From the NCBI GenBank assembly GCA_004554455.1, contig SFMG01000001.1, positions 81,165-145,164 on the forward strand: a stretch of DNA of 64,000 nucleotides, given 5' to 3'. This DNA is from Bacteroidales bacterium (GTDB taxonomy: Bacteria > Bacteroidota > Bacteroidia > Bacteroidales > UBA932). This document shows, piece after piece, positions 33,250 through 42,288 of this stretch (within the stretch, counting starts at the first letter, position 1; every line of letters begins with the position of its first letter). The notes under the pieces are model-generated. The model worked only from the letters and a program-made list of their open reading frames with translations. It ran no database searches and was not told the DNA's origin. The position numbers and the translations under genes were made by a program.

Positions 33250-35515
33250 CGGTCTGGCCGCCCACGCTGAAGAGGAAATCACCCTCCTCGAGCACCCATT
33301 CTTCGTCCACGCCCACGAAGCCCAGTCTTGAGGCCGGGATATCGAATTCCACGCAGCGGGTCTCCCCCGGCTGCAGTTCTACCTTAGTGAACTCGCGAAG
33401 ACGGCGCACCTCAGGCGATATGGAGGCCACCAGGTCGCTGGAGTAGAGCAGCACGCTCTCCTTGCCGGCCCTTTCGCCCTTGTTGCTTACATCCACACTG
33501 AAATGGAGCGTGTCACCGGCACGGAATTCAGCCTTGTCGATGCGGAAATTGGAGTACTCGAACTCCGTGTAGCTCAGGCCGTAGCCGAAGTTCCACTGCA
33601 CGCGCACATTGGCGTCATAGTTATATACTCCACCCTGCCCCTGAAGCTGCTGGGCCCTGCGGAAGTCATAGTTCGAGAGAGCGTTAGGGCTGCAAGGGTA
33701 GGTGTATGGCAGACGGGCGCTGAAGTTCTCGTCGCCGCTGAGAAGGAGCGCGAGGGCATCGCCGCCGTAGTTGCCCGGAAGAAGCACGTCCACCACGGCG
33801 GAAGCGAGCGGCTCGATGTCGGCTATGATGCGCGGACGTCCCTCGTTGAGCACGAGTACCAATGGCTTGCCGGTGGCTGCAAGTTCACGCACCAGGCGCT
33901 TCTGGTTCGCGGAAAGATTGAGGTCGGATATATTGCCCGGAGTTTCGCAATAGCTGTTCTCGCCTATGCAGCAGACGATCACGTCGCTGCGACGGGCGGC
34001 TGCGACGGCCTTGTCCATATCCTTGACGACATCCTTCTGCCAGTCCCAGCCAGGAACGTAGCTCACGGCTTCCACGAACTCCACGTTCTGTTTGCCGAAA
34101 CGTTTCGCGAGCGCCTCGTATATGGTGTTGTACTGCTCGTGGAAACGGGCCTCGTCACTGCCCTGCCAGGTGTAGCTCCAGCCGCCGTTGAGACTCCGCA
34201 TAGAGTTGGCGTTCGGGCCGGTCACGAGTATGCGGCTGCCTTCGGCTATAGGGAGCACCCCGTTGTTCTTGAGCAGTATTTCGGATTCCACCGCAGCATT
34301 GAGAGCCATAGCACTGAATTCTTCGCAGGCGAAGCGCTCATAATTTTCGCTATCCCATACCGGCTCTTCGAAAAGGCCGAGGCGGGCCTTGAGACGGAGC
34401 ACCCTGCGGCATGCGTCGTCTATGCGCTCGCGGGACACGGCTCCTTCTTCGACCAATTCCTTGAGCAGAGTGCAGAAGCTGACGTCGTATGGCTCCATAG
34501 CCATATCGATGCCCGCATTGATGGCTATGCGAATGGCGTCCTTCTTGTCAGTGGCGATGAACTCGCGAGTGTAGAGATTGTTTATGTCGTTGAAGTCGGT
34601 GATAATCATTCCGTCCCATCCGAGCTCTTCCTTCACCCACTTGAGCATATATTTGCCGTTGGCGTGGAAAGGTATGCCGCAGTTGCTGGAAGAGTTGACC
34701 ATTATGGACAGGGCTCCCGCCTGCAGGCACTCGCGGAAAGGTTCGAAGTAACGGCCCCTCATATCGATGTCGGTGACTGAGGACGGAGTGCGGTCCTGGG
34801 CCGAGACGGTGGCGCCATAGGCCATGAAATGCTTGACGCAGGCCGCAACGTGATATTTGTCGATATGGTTCGGGTCTTCTCCCTGATAGCCCAGGGTCAG
34901 CGCCTTGCCCAATTCGGAGTTCACATATATGTCCTCACCGAAACTCTCCCATACCCTTGGCCAGGCCTGGTTGACGGTGATGTCCAGGGTCGGGTTGAAA
35001 GTCCACGGCACCATCGATGCCCTGGTCTCGTAAGCGGCGACCTCTCCCATCTGCAGGGCAAGATCGCGGTTGAAGGATGCGCCGAGGCATATCTCCTGAG
35101 GGAAGAAAGTGGCTCCCGCAGTGTATGAAGCCCCGTGGTTCTGGTCGAGACCGTAGATGCAAGGCACGCCTATCTCCTCCATCGAAACCTTTTGTATGTG
35201 CCTGATGATTTCCGAATATACCTCCGGGGTCTGGGCGCAGCTCCATGGAGTGTTGAGAATAGAGCCAATCTTGTATTCACGTATATAGCGGTCTATCTTG
35301 TCATAATCCACATTCTGACGGTCTTCCGTCATAAAGACCGAGAAGTCGATCTGGGTCATCTGCCCGATCTTCTCTTCGAGACTCAGCTTGCTGAGGGTCT
35401 TCTCGACAAGTTTTTCAATTTCGGCGTCACGCCTGATGGCCGGGTCCGCAGGTGCCGAACATCCTGCAAGGATGGAAAATGCTGCCATTGCAAAGAGGGA
35501 TTTGCAGTGTTTCAT
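33200..35515 (-). CDS. glycoside hydrolase family 3 beta-glucosidase-type lipoprotein
   Basis: A 771-residue secreted lipoprotein with a signal ending ILAGC (Cys19). The N-terminal GH3 barrel begins with LSLEEKIGQMTQID; the nucleophile Asp is in GMIITDFNDINN near residue 304, after the KHFMAYG substrate motif. The second domain has SEILLKNNGVLPI and the C-terminal fibronectin type III-like domain has GKESVLLYSSDLVASISPEVRRL. It likely releases glucose or xylose from oligosaccharide ends in the periplasm or outside. The start at 35515 is chosen for the signal peptide. The last 50 bases overlap the symporter gene. Confidence 0.93.
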   Translation of the reverse strand: MKHCKSLFAMAAFSILAGCSAPADPAIRRDAEIEKLVEKTLSKLSLEEKIGQMTQIDFSVFMTEDRQNVDYDKIDRYIREYKIGSILNTPWSCAQTPEVYSEIIRHIQKVSMEEIGVPCIYGLDQNHGASYTAGATFFPQEICLGASFNRDLALQMGEVAAYETRASMVPWTFNPTLDITVNQAWPRVWESFGEDIYVNSELGKALTLGYQGEDPNHIDKYHVAACVKHFMAYGATVSAQDRTPSSVTDIDMRGRYFEPFRECLQAGALSIMVNSSSNCGIPFHANGKYMLKWVKEELGWDGMIITDFNDINNLYTREFIATDKKDAIRIAINAGIDMAMEPYDVSFCTLLKELVEEGAVSRERIDDACRRVLRLKARLGLFEEPVWDSENYERFACEEFSAMALNAAVESEILLKNNGVLPIAEGSRILVTGPNANSMRSLNGGWSYTWQGSDEARFHEQYNTIYEALAKRFGKQNVEFVEAVSYVPGWDWQKDVVKDMDKAVAAARRSDVIVCCIGENSYCETPGNISDLNLSANQKRLVRELAATGKPLVLVLNEGRPRIIADIEPLASAVVDVLLPGNYGGDALALLLSGDENFSARLPYTYPCSPNALSNYDFRRAQQLQGQGGVYNYDANVRVQWNFGYGLSYTEFEYSNFRIDKAEFRAGDTLHFSVDVSNKGERAGKESVLLYSSDLVASISPEVRRLREFTKVELQPGETRCVEFDIPASRLGFVGVDEEWVLEEGDFLFSVGGQTVSARCTETSLLPKNRR

Positions 35516-35551
35516 ATAGAATTTCAGTTTTATGTTGTTAATTATGCGCGA

Positions 35552-35559
35552 CAAAGATA
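35552..35559 (-). promoter_or_regulatory. -7 box for the GH3 gene
   Basis: TATCTTTG on the minus strand, 36 bases before the lipoprotein start at 35515. It fits TAnnTTTG and lies before the more distal in-frame ATG at 35554, supporting the shorter start. Confidence 0.42.
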
Positions 35560-35589
35560 GGAATCTTCCGTCAATATGCAGAAAAAAAT

Positions 35590-35619
35590 TTTGTATTTGA
35601 AAAATAAATAGTATCTTTG
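35590..35619 (+). promoter_or_regulatory. initiator tRNA promoter
   Basis: TTTG (35590-35593), 18 bases, then TATCTTTG (35612-35619), ending 11 bases before the tRNA. This is close to the Bacteroidota consensus, with a spacer one base short of the usual range. Confidence 0.55.
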
Positions 35620-35630
35620 CAGTCCAATAC

Positions 35631-35706
35631 CGCGGGGTAGAGCAGTTGGTAGCTCGTCGGGCTCATAACCCGGAGGCCGGAGGTTCGAGTCCTCCCCCCG
35701 CTACCA
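35631..35706 (+). tRNA. initiator tRNA-fMet (anticodon CAT)
   Basis: The 76-base cloverleaf has the CAT anticodon at 35664-35666 in the stem-loop GGGCTCATAACCC, whose three consecutive G-C pairs mark initiator tRNAs. The acceptor stem starts C1 and faces U72, the unpaired 1:72 end that blocks elongator use; the CCA is encoded. The T arm is GGAGGTTCGAGTCCTCC. A strong intrinsic terminator follows 2 bases later, so it is a single-gene transcript. Confidence 0.97.
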
Positions 35707-35708
35707 GA

Positions 35709-35748
35709 AACGCCTTGGATGCTTGAATCAAGCTCCAAGGCGTTTTTC
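35709..35748 (+). terminator. intrinsic terminator of the initiator tRNA
   Basis: An 11-base-pair stem AACGCCTTGGA / TCCAAGGCGTT (35709-35719 with 35734-35744), with an inner GCTTG/CAAGC extension and a TTTTTCTTT run after it. It may also stop the minus-strand FKBP gene arriving from the other side. Confidence 0.88.
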
Positions 35749-35787
35749 TTTATGTCCGGGCGGGAAGTGCCGTCAGTCCATGGAGGG

Positions 35788-36393
35788 CTAAAGGACCTCG
35801 AGGAGCTCGACGGTGAAAATCAGTGCGGCGTAAGGAGGGATGGCACCTGGAGCGCCCTGGGTACCGTAGGCGAGCTGGTAAGGAATGTAGAGCTCGTACT
35901 TGGAGCCCTCGGACATCAGCTGGAGACCCTCGGTCCAACCCGCAATGACCTGATTGAGACCGAAGACGGCCGGCTGGTTGCGATCGTATGAGCTGTCGAA
36001 CTTGGTGCCGTCGATGAGGGTGCCGCAATAGTGGCAGCGCACCTTGTCACTGGCCTTCGGTTTGCGTCCCTTGCCCTGGGTGATGACCTTGTACTGAAGT
36101 CCGCTGGCAAGTACCTTCACGCCAGGCTTGGAAGCATTGGCGGCAAGCCAGTCCTCACCCTCCTTGCGGAAGACCTTTCCTGCGCTCTCCTGACGGCGGG
36201 CCTGCTCGGCCTCGAGTTCAGCGAAGAAAGACTCCAGAGCGGCACCGGCCTCCTCTATGCTGAGGGCGGTAGGCTCTCCGGAGAGGATAGCCTTGAGACC
36301 GGCCGTAAAGTCTTCTACTTCAAGTGTTTTCACTCCTGACTGGAGGAGGTTGTGGGCTATGCTCATGCCCAATGCGTAACTGTTCTTATCCAT
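35788..36393 (-). CDS. FKBP-type peptidyl-prolyl isomerase, cytoplasmic (FklB/Mip-like)
   Basis: A 201-residue isomerase without a signal peptide. The N-terminal helical dimerisation domain begins MDKNSYALGMSIAHNL, and the FKBP domain (about residues 90-201) has VRCHYCGTLIDGTKFDSSYDRNQPAVF, VIAGWTEGLQLMSEGSKYELYIP, and PPYAALIFTVELLEVL. Active-site aromatic residues are intact, unlike the two FKBP lipoproteins near 9-10 kb. It lies 34 bases downstream of the polysaccharide phosphatase gene on the same strand. Confidence 0.94.
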   Translation of the reverse strand: MDKNSYALGMSIAHNLLQSGVKTLEVEDFTAGLKAILSGEPTALSIEEAGAALESFFAELEAEQARRQESAGKVFRKEGEDWLAANASKPGVKVLASGLQYKVITQGKGRKPKASDKVRCHYCGTLIDGTKFDSSYDRNQPAVFGLNQVIAGWTEGLQLMSEGSKYELYIPYQLAYGTQGAPGAIPPYAALIFTVELLEVL

Positions 36394-36427
36394 AGTATCT
36401 ATAATTTGTCGCGATGAATATTAGCTG

Positions 36428-37141
36428 CTATATCTGGGCCTTGAAAAGAGGACGGAGAGCAGCAATGGCCGTCTTGTCCAGAATCTTGCGGGAATACTGG
36501 TCCTGTATGATGGAGGAACGGTGACAGTCGGAGCCTATGCAGGCATAGAGACCTGAAGAAAGTAATTCCAGGGCACGGCTGCGGACCCGACGTCCATAAT
36601 GCCCTACGAGGGAACCGTAATTCAGCTGCAGTTTCACGCCCATGGACTGAAGCTGCTGAATATCGCTCTCAGTCAGAAAAGCATAGCGTTCAGGATGGGC
36701 AAGCAGCAGATTGTAGCCCTTGCAGCGGGCTTTCTCCAATGTTTCCAGCCAGTCCAGGGAAGGGCTCCATACCGAATTCTCGACAAGGACCGTATTGTTC
36801 TCCATAGTGAGGAGGTCCCCATCCGCAAGTCTCCGGAGGAAGAGCGAATCAATCATATATTCCGCAGCCACGTGAAGACGTATGGGGCCGCCGTACGACT
36901 TGCAGAGTTCGGCAAAACGCTTCCTTATCCCCTCGCTGCCGTTAGGGCAGTCTTCCATCACATGAGGGGTAAGCCACAGTTCGGCGAGGCCGCAGTCCTC
37001 CAGGAAAGAGAGTATAGAGAGCGAACTGTCCAGCCCTCTGACACCATCGTCAAGACTGTAGAGTATATGGGAATGACGGTCAACGGCACCTTTCAGCAGC
37101 CCCGATGACCGTAAATCCTTCTTGAAGCTGAAAAGCCCCAT
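36428..37141 (-). CDS. CpsB/YwqE-type PHP-domain tyrosine phosphatase
   Basis: A 237-residue manganese-dependent phosphatase of the PHP fold, the type that reverses autophosphorylation of capsule tyrosine kinases. Metal-ligand motifs are DRHSHILYSLDDGVRG near residue 21, LWLTPHVM, LLAHPERYAF and the final IGSDCHRSS. The start at 37141 shares one base with the kinase stop (TAATG), so the two are translationally coupled and act on each other by analogy with known kinase/phosphatase pairs. Confidence 0.9.
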   Translation of the reverse strand: MGLFSFKKDLRSSGLLKGAVDRHSHILYSLDDGVRGLDSSLSILSFLEDCGLAELWLTPHVMEDCPNGSEGIRKRFAELCKSYGGPIRLHVAAEYMIDSLFLRRLADGDLLTMENNTVLVENSVWSPSLDWLETLEKARCKGYNLLLAHPERYAFLTESDIQQLQSMGVKLQLNYGSLVGHYGRRVRSRALELLSSGLYACIGSDCHRSSIIQDQYSRKILDKTAIAALRPLFKAQI

Positions 37142-39543
37142 TACTTCGAATCGCTTTCGTATTTGTAGCCGTATGACCTGTAGTAATAGCCATAGCGGCC
37201 GGAGTAGCTGGAATGAGCCTCGATTCCATTGAGGACCACAGACATGCGTTTGTAGCGTCCGCTGTCGGCAAGTTCCTGGACCACAGGCAGATTGCGCTTG
37301 TCCATAAGACCGGCGCGTATCACGAATACGGTCATATCGACAACGCCGGAGATAATGGCTGCGTCGGCAACCACCTCGGCAGGCGGGCAATCGATGAATA
37401 TGTAGTCGAACTGCGATGAAAGTTCATCGAGCAGTTTTGCGAGACGGCCGTTGAGCAGCAGCTCGGTAGGGTTAGGAGGCAGGACGCCTACACGAATGAG
37501 ATAGAGATTCTCTTCAACGCGGTTGAGGCAATCCTTAGGGTCCTCTACGTTTCCGTTGAGATAGGATGACACTCCGACAGCCTTGCAATTGAAGGAACTG
37601 CTCAGGGAGGCCTTGCGCATATCAAGGTCTATCATCAGGGTGCGGGCACCCTTCACAGCCATGCTCGCTGCGAGATTCAGACAGATGAAGGTCTTGCCGG
37701 AACCCGGGTAGAGAGAGGTCATCATAACCTTGCGGCAGCCTCCATTGGAATTGAGCATAAGGTCCACATTGGTCCTGAACACTCGGAAGGACTCGTTTAT
37801 CACATTCCTCTCACCCTGACGCACGAGCAACGGTCTCGCCTCGCTGTCCTTGACCTTGTGCAGGAGATTGAACGGGAAATAGCGGCGCTTGCCGGAGAAA
37901 GGAATCTCGGCAAGATACGGAAGGCTGAGGCTGTCAACTATGTCAGACTTGGTCTCTACAGTGTTGTTGAGGGTCTTCCTGAGGAAATAGAAGGCGAAAG
38001 GTATGCCCGCGCCGAGGACGAGTGCAACCAGCAATATCATCATCGAGCGCGGCTCCACAGGTGAACTGGAACCGTTAGGGGCCATTATCAGACGGGTGTT
38101 GGCCACATTCATGAGACTGGTGAGCTCGTTCTCCTCACGTTTCTGGAGGAGATAGACGTAAAGGGATTCCTTCACCTTGCGCTGACGCTCTATGGAAATG
38201 AGTTCGAGCTCCTGGCCCGAGCTGGCGGCTATGCGGGAGAGAATCAGTTTCTCCTGGGAAGCCACCTGATCCGTTTCAATCTTCAGGGAAGTGATGTAGT
38301 TCTCGATGGAGCGGAGTATGGCCGAGCGGATTGAAGCGAGGGAAGTATTGATATCCAATACCAGAGGGCTGGTCTCCACCGTGTTGGCGAGGAGATTGTC
38401 CCTGCGTAGCACCAGTTCATTGTAGGCCTGGACCTGGGTCTCGATGCTGCCGTTCTTCAGTCCGGAATTGGCCGGGATAAGGGAAGTGACGTGAGCCGGG
38501 TCATTGAGATAGTCCTTGATGAAGTTGGCTATCGAAAGCTGGTTCGAAAGTTCGAAGGAGCGGGTGGCATACTGGCTGGATTCGCTCAGATAGCTGTCCG
38601 AGAGGGATTTGATATCGGTGAGATTGTTCCTCTCCTTGTAATTCTTGAGATCGGACTCTATGCCGCCGAGTTCCTGCTCTATTACGACAAGCCTGTCGTT
38701 GATGAATTCGGTCGTGACCCTGGCGGCCTTGTTGCGGTTGAGTACCCAACTCTCGTTATAGGCGTCTATAAGGGAGTTGAGTATGTTCTCGGCCCTCTTC
38801 GGGAAACGGTCCTTTATGCTGAGCACGACCACGGAAGTCTGCTTGCCGGATATGGATACGTCCATAGCGGCGGTGTAGCGCTTGGCAACAGCCTTCGCAT
38901 TGCTCCAGCCGACAAGAATCTCATTGTTCCAGAGGGATATGTTCTCGGTCGGTACGAGTACAATACGGCCCACAGGCGTTTCAAGGGTGTCGAGAAGAGA
39001 ACCGTTGACCACGGTCCTCTCCAGCTCCTTGGACTTCTGTCCCCCGATTGCAAAGCGGCTGAGGGAGAAGTCTGTGTCGGAAAGCTTTTTAAGCCTGAAG
39101 GAGAAAGACGATGCGGGATTCTCTCCCAGAAGCACCATCTTGACCGGGGTGTTGTCGCTGAGTTCCACCGTCCTGAGGGTCTGCTTCTCGTAATAGGAGG
39201 TGAGGAGACCGAGACGGGTCGCCACGATTTCCATAAGGTCGGGAGACGAGAAGGCCTCCACTTCGTTGTCCACATTGGTCGAGAAGCGCAGTCTGGACAT
39301 GGTGCCCGTGAAGGACGAGAGGTCCCTCATCGCCGCTTCCTGGGAACCCTCATCTATGATGACCTTGGCCGAACGGCTGTATATGGACGGCGAACGGTAC
39401 ACATAGAAGGCAGCCGCAATCACACACAATACTACACTGGCGACGTACCACCACTTGTGGTCCCAGAAAAGATGCCACAGATCCAGTATGTTGATGGAGG
39501 ATTCTTCCTCCTGGCGTACTTTGTTTCTAAGATTTTCTTCCAT
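37141..39543 (-). CDS. polysaccharide co-polymerase / BY-type tyrosine autokinase (Wzc-like)
   Basis: An 800-residue inner-membrane protein that controls exopolysaccharide chain length and export. It has a first transmembrane helix near residues 31-50, a Wzz domain with long coiled-coil region, a second helix near 505-525 and a C-terminal kinase. Kinase motifs are Walker A SLYPGSGKTFICLNL (near 612), Walker A' LMIDLDMRK and Walker B FDYIFIDCPPAEV. The tail has eight tyrosines within YSGRYGYYYRSYGYKY, the usual autophosphorylation cluster. The start at 39543 lies 7 bases after the export-protein stop. Confidence 0.93.
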   Translation of the reverse strand: MEENLRNKVRQEEESSINILDLWHLFWDHKWWYVASVVLCVIAAAFYVYRSPSIYSRSAKVIIDEGSQEAAMRDLSSFTGTMSRLRFSTNVDNEVEAFSSPDLMEIVATRLGLLTSYYEKQTLRTVELSDNTPVKMVLLGENPASSFSFRLKKLSDTDFSLSRFAIGGQKSKELERTVVNGSLLDTLETPVGRIVLVPTENISLWNNEILVGWSNAKAVAKRYTAAMDVSISGKQTSVVVLSIKDRFPKRAENILNSLIDAYNESWVLNRNKAARVTTEFINDRLVVIEQELGGIESDLKNYKERNNLTDIKSLSDSYLSESSQYATRSFELSNQLSIANFIKDYLNDPAHVTSLIPANSGLKNGSIETQVQAYNELVLRRDNLLANTVETSPLVLDINTSLASIRSAILRSIENYITSLKIETDQVASQEKLILSRIAASSGQELELISIERQRKVKESLYVYLLQKREENELTSLMNVANTRLIMAPNGSSSPVEPRSMMILLVALVLGAGIPFAFYFLRKTLNNTVETKSDIVDSLSLPYLAEIPFSGKRRYFPFNLLHKVKDSEARPLLVRQGERNVINESFRVFRTNVDLMLNSNGGCRKVMMTSLYPGSGKTFICLNLAASMAVKGARTLMIDLDMRKASLSSSFNCKAVGVSSYLNGNVEDPKDCLNRVEENLYLIRVGVLPPNPTELLLNGRLAKLLDELSSQFDYIFIDCPPAEVVADAAIISGVVDMTVFVIRAGLMDKRNLPVVQELADSGRYKRMSVVLNGIEAHSSYSGRYGYYYRSYGYKYESDSK

Positions 39544-39550
39544 TTTACGA

Positions 39551-40375
39551 CTAATTGGCTGATCCGCGTCCTGCAAACAGACTTATGAAAAGGGTTGCGA
39601 GCGTTGACAGGAAAGAACCTATGGACACCCAGAGGCTTACAGACTTGAGGTTGTTCTCGTTGATGGTGGACTGGCCTGCGCGCACCTTGTTAGGCTCCAC
39701 ATAGACCACATCGTTCTGCTGGAGATAGTAGGCCGGGGAATTGAACATGTCCACGGTCCTGAGGTCCACCTGGTAGATAGTGCGGCTTCCGTTCTGCTCG
39801 CGGATGACATATACGCCGTCGCGACGGCCGTATATGGTAAGGTTACGGGCAAGACTTATAGCCTCGAAGATGGTGATCTTGTCACCGGATATGTCGAACA
39901 CTCCCGGCGAGGTGACTTCACCCGTCACGGAGATCTTGAAATTCATGAACTGGACCGTGACCACAGCATCCTTGACGAGGGAACTGAGTTTCTCACGGAT
40001 GAGCTCGGCAAGCTGCCAGCGGTTGAGGCCGGCCACGTGTATGGTGCCAAGCTCTGGGAACTGTATGTTGCCGTCATTATCGACACTGTAGCCGATAAGA
40101 CGCTGGTTGAAATTGCTCACGGATGATTCCGAGCCGGCCTGATAGGTCACCACAGGCAGGTTGTATATTCTCGCAAGCTCAGGGTCACGGCTGGACACGA
40201 CTATCGAAATCATATCCATAGGCTGAATGAGGATACCCTGATTGGCAATCATCGTGAGAGCCGTATCGAGCTGGGCGTCCTGGATATAGTTGATTTTCTT
40301 GTAGGTGGAGCAGGAAGCTGCCGAAACCACAAGAAGGACGAGAAGGATGCTCAGTCTGACGAATATTTTTTTCAT
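39551..40375 (-). CDS. polysaccharide export lipoprotein (Wza-like)
   Basis: A 274-residue outer-membrane lipoprotein with signal ending SAASC (Cys22). The Poly_export domain (about residues 45-130) includes PMDMISIVVSSRDPEL and YSVDNDGNIQFPELGTIHVAGL; the SLBB domain follows with VTGEVTSPGVFDISGDKITIFEA. The C-terminus has a hydrophobic helix (LWVSIGSFLSTLATLFISLF), common in Bacteroidota versions. The start at 40375 gives a proper lipoprotein signal; an in-frame ATG at 40426 does not. Confidence 0.92.
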   Translation of the reverse strand: MKKIFVRLSILLVLLVVSAASCSTYKKINYIQDAQLDTALTMIANQGILIQPMDMISIVVSSRDPELARIYNLPVVTYQAGSESSVSNFNQRLIGYSVDNDGNIQFPELGTIHVAGLNRWQLAELIREKLSSLVKDAVVTVQFMNFKISVTGEVTSPGVFDISGDKITIFEAISLARNLTIYGRRDGVYVIREQNGSRTIYQVDLRTVDMFNSPAYYLQQNDVVYVEPNKVRAGQSTINENNLKSVSLWVSIGSFLSTLATLFISLFAGRGSAN

Positions 40376-40397
40376 AAAGCTTTTCAAAAGCAATAAA

Positions 40398-40424
40398 GGG
40401 AATGCCCGGAAAACGGGCATTCCC
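40398..40424 (-). terminator. hairpin after the GGGtGRT gene
   Basis: A perfect 11-base-pair stem GGGAATGCCCG / CGGGCATTCCC with a 5-base loop, in the 67-base gap between the GGGtGRT stop and the export-lipoprotein start. The following minus-strand sequence is TTTATTGCTTTT, only a weak T run, so it may be a leaky terminator or a leader hairpin for the export genes. Confidence 0.6.
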
Positions 40425-40442
40425 ATAAGGTGTTTATCCTGT

Positions 40443-41453
40443 TTACTTGGAGAGGGCGGTTGCCACGTCCACGGCGCAAGCCACGGTGCAGCCCACCATA
40501 GGGTTGTTGCCTATTCCGAGGAAGCCCATCATCTCGACGTGTGCCGGAACCGATGAGGAACCTGCGAACTGGGCGTCGGAGTGCATACGGCCCATAGTGT
40601 CGGTCATACCGTAGGAAGCTGGACCGGCAGCCATGTTGTCCGGGTGAAGGGTACGTCCGGTACCGCCGCCGGAAGCGACTGAGAAGTAAGGCTTGCCTGC
40701 GAGCACGCGCTCCTTCTTGTAGGTACCTGCAACAGGGTGCTGGAAACGGGTAGGGTTGGTGGAGTTTCCGGTGATGGACACGTCCACGCCCTCTTTCCAC
40801 ATGATGGCAACGCCCTCGCGGACGTCGTCTGCGCCGTAGCACCTTACCTTTGCACGAGGACCGTCGCTGTAGGCGATCTCGCGTACGATCTTCAGTTCGC
40901 CGCTGTAGTAGTCGAACTCGGTCTGCACATAGGTGAAGCCGTTGATTCGGGATATGATCTGTGCGGCATCCTTGCCGAGACCGTTAAGTATGCAGCGGAG
41001 AGGCTCCTTGCGTACTTTGTCGGCCTTTGCGGCAATCTTGATGGCGCCCTCTGCGGCTGCGAAGGACTCGTGGCCGGCGAGGAAGGCGAAGCACTTGGTC
41101 TCCTCGCGGAGGAGCATGGCGGCGAGGTTGCCGTGGCCGAGACCCACCTTGCGGTCGTCAGCGACAGAACCCGGGATGCAGAATGCCTGAAGGCCTATTC
41201 CTATGGCCTCGGCTGCGTCTGCGGCGTTCTTGCAGCCCTTCTTGATTGCTATGGCGGAACCTACGACGTAGGCCCACTTTGCATTCTCGAAGCATATAGG
41301 CTGAGTGTCTTCGCAGGTCTTGTAAGGATCCAGACCGTACTGATCGCAGATTGCGTTTGCTTCCTCGATATCCTTGATACCGTTGGCGTTGAGAGCTGCA
41401 AGGATCTGCTTGATGCGGCGATCCTGGCTTTCGAATTTCACTTCTCTTATCAT
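40443..41453 (-). CDS. GGGtGRT family protein
   Basis: A 336-residue member of the GGGtGRT family named for the motif seen here near residue 260 (SGGGTGRTLHPDNMAAGPAS). Other landmarks are the opening MIREVKFESQDRRIKQILAAL, FAFLAGHESFAAAEGAIKIAAKADK and the end GNNPMVGCTVACAVDVATAL. The biochemical role is unknown; the family is very conserved in anaerobic Firmicutes and Bacteroidota and nearly always follows a NifU-like scaffold gene, as here (15 bases apart). This suggests a role in iron-sulfur or sulfur chemistry. It has several conserved cysteines. Confidence 0.93.
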   Translation of the reverse strand: MIREVKFESQDRRIKQILAALNANGIKDIEEANAICDQYGLDPYKTCEDTQPICFENAKWAYVVGSAIAIKKGCKNAADAAEAIGIGLQAFCIPGSVADDRKVGLGHGNLAAMLLREETKCFAFLAGHESFAAAEGAIKIAAKADKVRKEPLRCILNGLGKDAAQIISRINGFTYVQTEFDYYSGELKIVREIAYSDGPRAKVRCYGADDVREGVAIMWKEGVDVSITGNSTNPTRFQHPVAGTYKKERVLAGKPYFSVASGGGTGRTLHPDNMAAGPASYGMTDTMGRMHSDAQFAGSSSVPAHVEMMGFLGIGNNPMVGCTVACAVDVATALSK

Positions 41454-41468
41454 AGTTCTGTCTCCTTT

Positions 41469-42170
41469 TTACTCGTGACGTGGGTCAATGAATTTAACTG
41501 CACCGGCCTCGGCGGTGAAACGGCCGTATGTTCCGGTTACCTGTCTGAGAGCCTCGTTTGCATCGACGCCCTTCTTGATGAGGTCCATGAACTTGCCGAG
41601 GTGTACGAACTCGTAGCCGCAGATCTCGTCGTTCTTGTCCAGGGCAAGGGTCTTGATGTAACCCTCTGCCATCTCAAGGTAGCGAGGTCCCTTCGCAAGA
41701 GTTCCGTAAAGGGTGCCGACCTGGCTGCGGAGACCCTTTCCGAGGTCCTCGAGTCCGGCGCCGATCATAAGTCCGCCCTCGGAGAAGGCTGACTGGGTAC
41801 GGCCATAGACGATCTGGAGGAAGAGCTCGCGCATCGCAGTGTTGATGGCATCGCATACGAGGTCGGTGTTGAGGGCCTCGAGTATGGTCTTGCCCGGAAG
41901 GATCTCAGATGCCATTGCAGCCGAGTGGGTCATTCCGGAGCAGCCGATGGTCTCGACGAGGGCCTCCTGAATAACGCCTTCCTTGACATTGAGGGTGAGC
42001 TTGCAGGCGCCCTGCTGAGGAGCGCACCAGCCGATACCGTGGGTAAGACCTGAGATGTCGCTTATCTGCTTTGATTTCACCCATTTTCCTTCTTCCGGAA
42101 TAGGTGCCGGACCGTGGTTTGGTCCTTTCTTGACGCAGCACATCTGCTGCACTTCGTGTGAATAAACCAT
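41469..42170 (-). CDS. NifU-like iron-sulfur cluster scaffold protein
   Basis: A 233-residue protein of the IscU/NifU N-terminal type. It has GIGWCAPQQGACKLTL, the IGCSGMTHSAAMASEIL motif and LNTDLVCDAINTAMRELFL, supplying the three scaffold cysteines. The opening MVYSHEVQQMCCVKKGPNHG and closing IDPRHE are diagnostic of the form paired with GGGtGRT. Length is greater than IscU (about 130) because of an extra C-terminal region. A well-spaced promoter lies upstream, divergent from uvrB. Confidence 0.93.
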   Translation of the reverse strand: MVYSHEVQQMCCVKKGPNHGPAPIPEEGKWVKSKQISDISGLTHGIGWCAPQQGACKLTLNVKEGVIQEALVETIGCSGMTHSAAMASEILPGKTILEALNTDLVCDAINTAMRELFLQIVYGRTQSAFSEGGLMIGAGLEDLGKGLRSQVGTLYGTLAKGPRYLEMAEGYIKTLALDKNDEICGYEFVHLGKFMDLIKKGVDANEALRQVTGTYGRFTAEAGAVKFIDPRHE

Positions 42171-42222
42171 AGTTTTCAGATATAATAAAGTTCTGTTCTT
42201 TCAATACTTTGGCGTAAGCGTA

Positions 42223-42255
42223 CAAAGATAACACGATTTTAAGAGAAATGCCAAA
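42223..42255 (-). promoter_or_regulatory. promoter of the Fe-S scaffold / GGGtGRT operon
   Basis: Minus-strand TTTG (42255-42252), 21 bases, then TATCTTTG (42230-42223): a full match to the Bacteroidota consensus at allowed spacing, 52 bases before the start codon. Confidence 0.68.
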
Positions 42256-42288
42256 AATTATAAGTACATTTACGCGAAATTGACAGCT

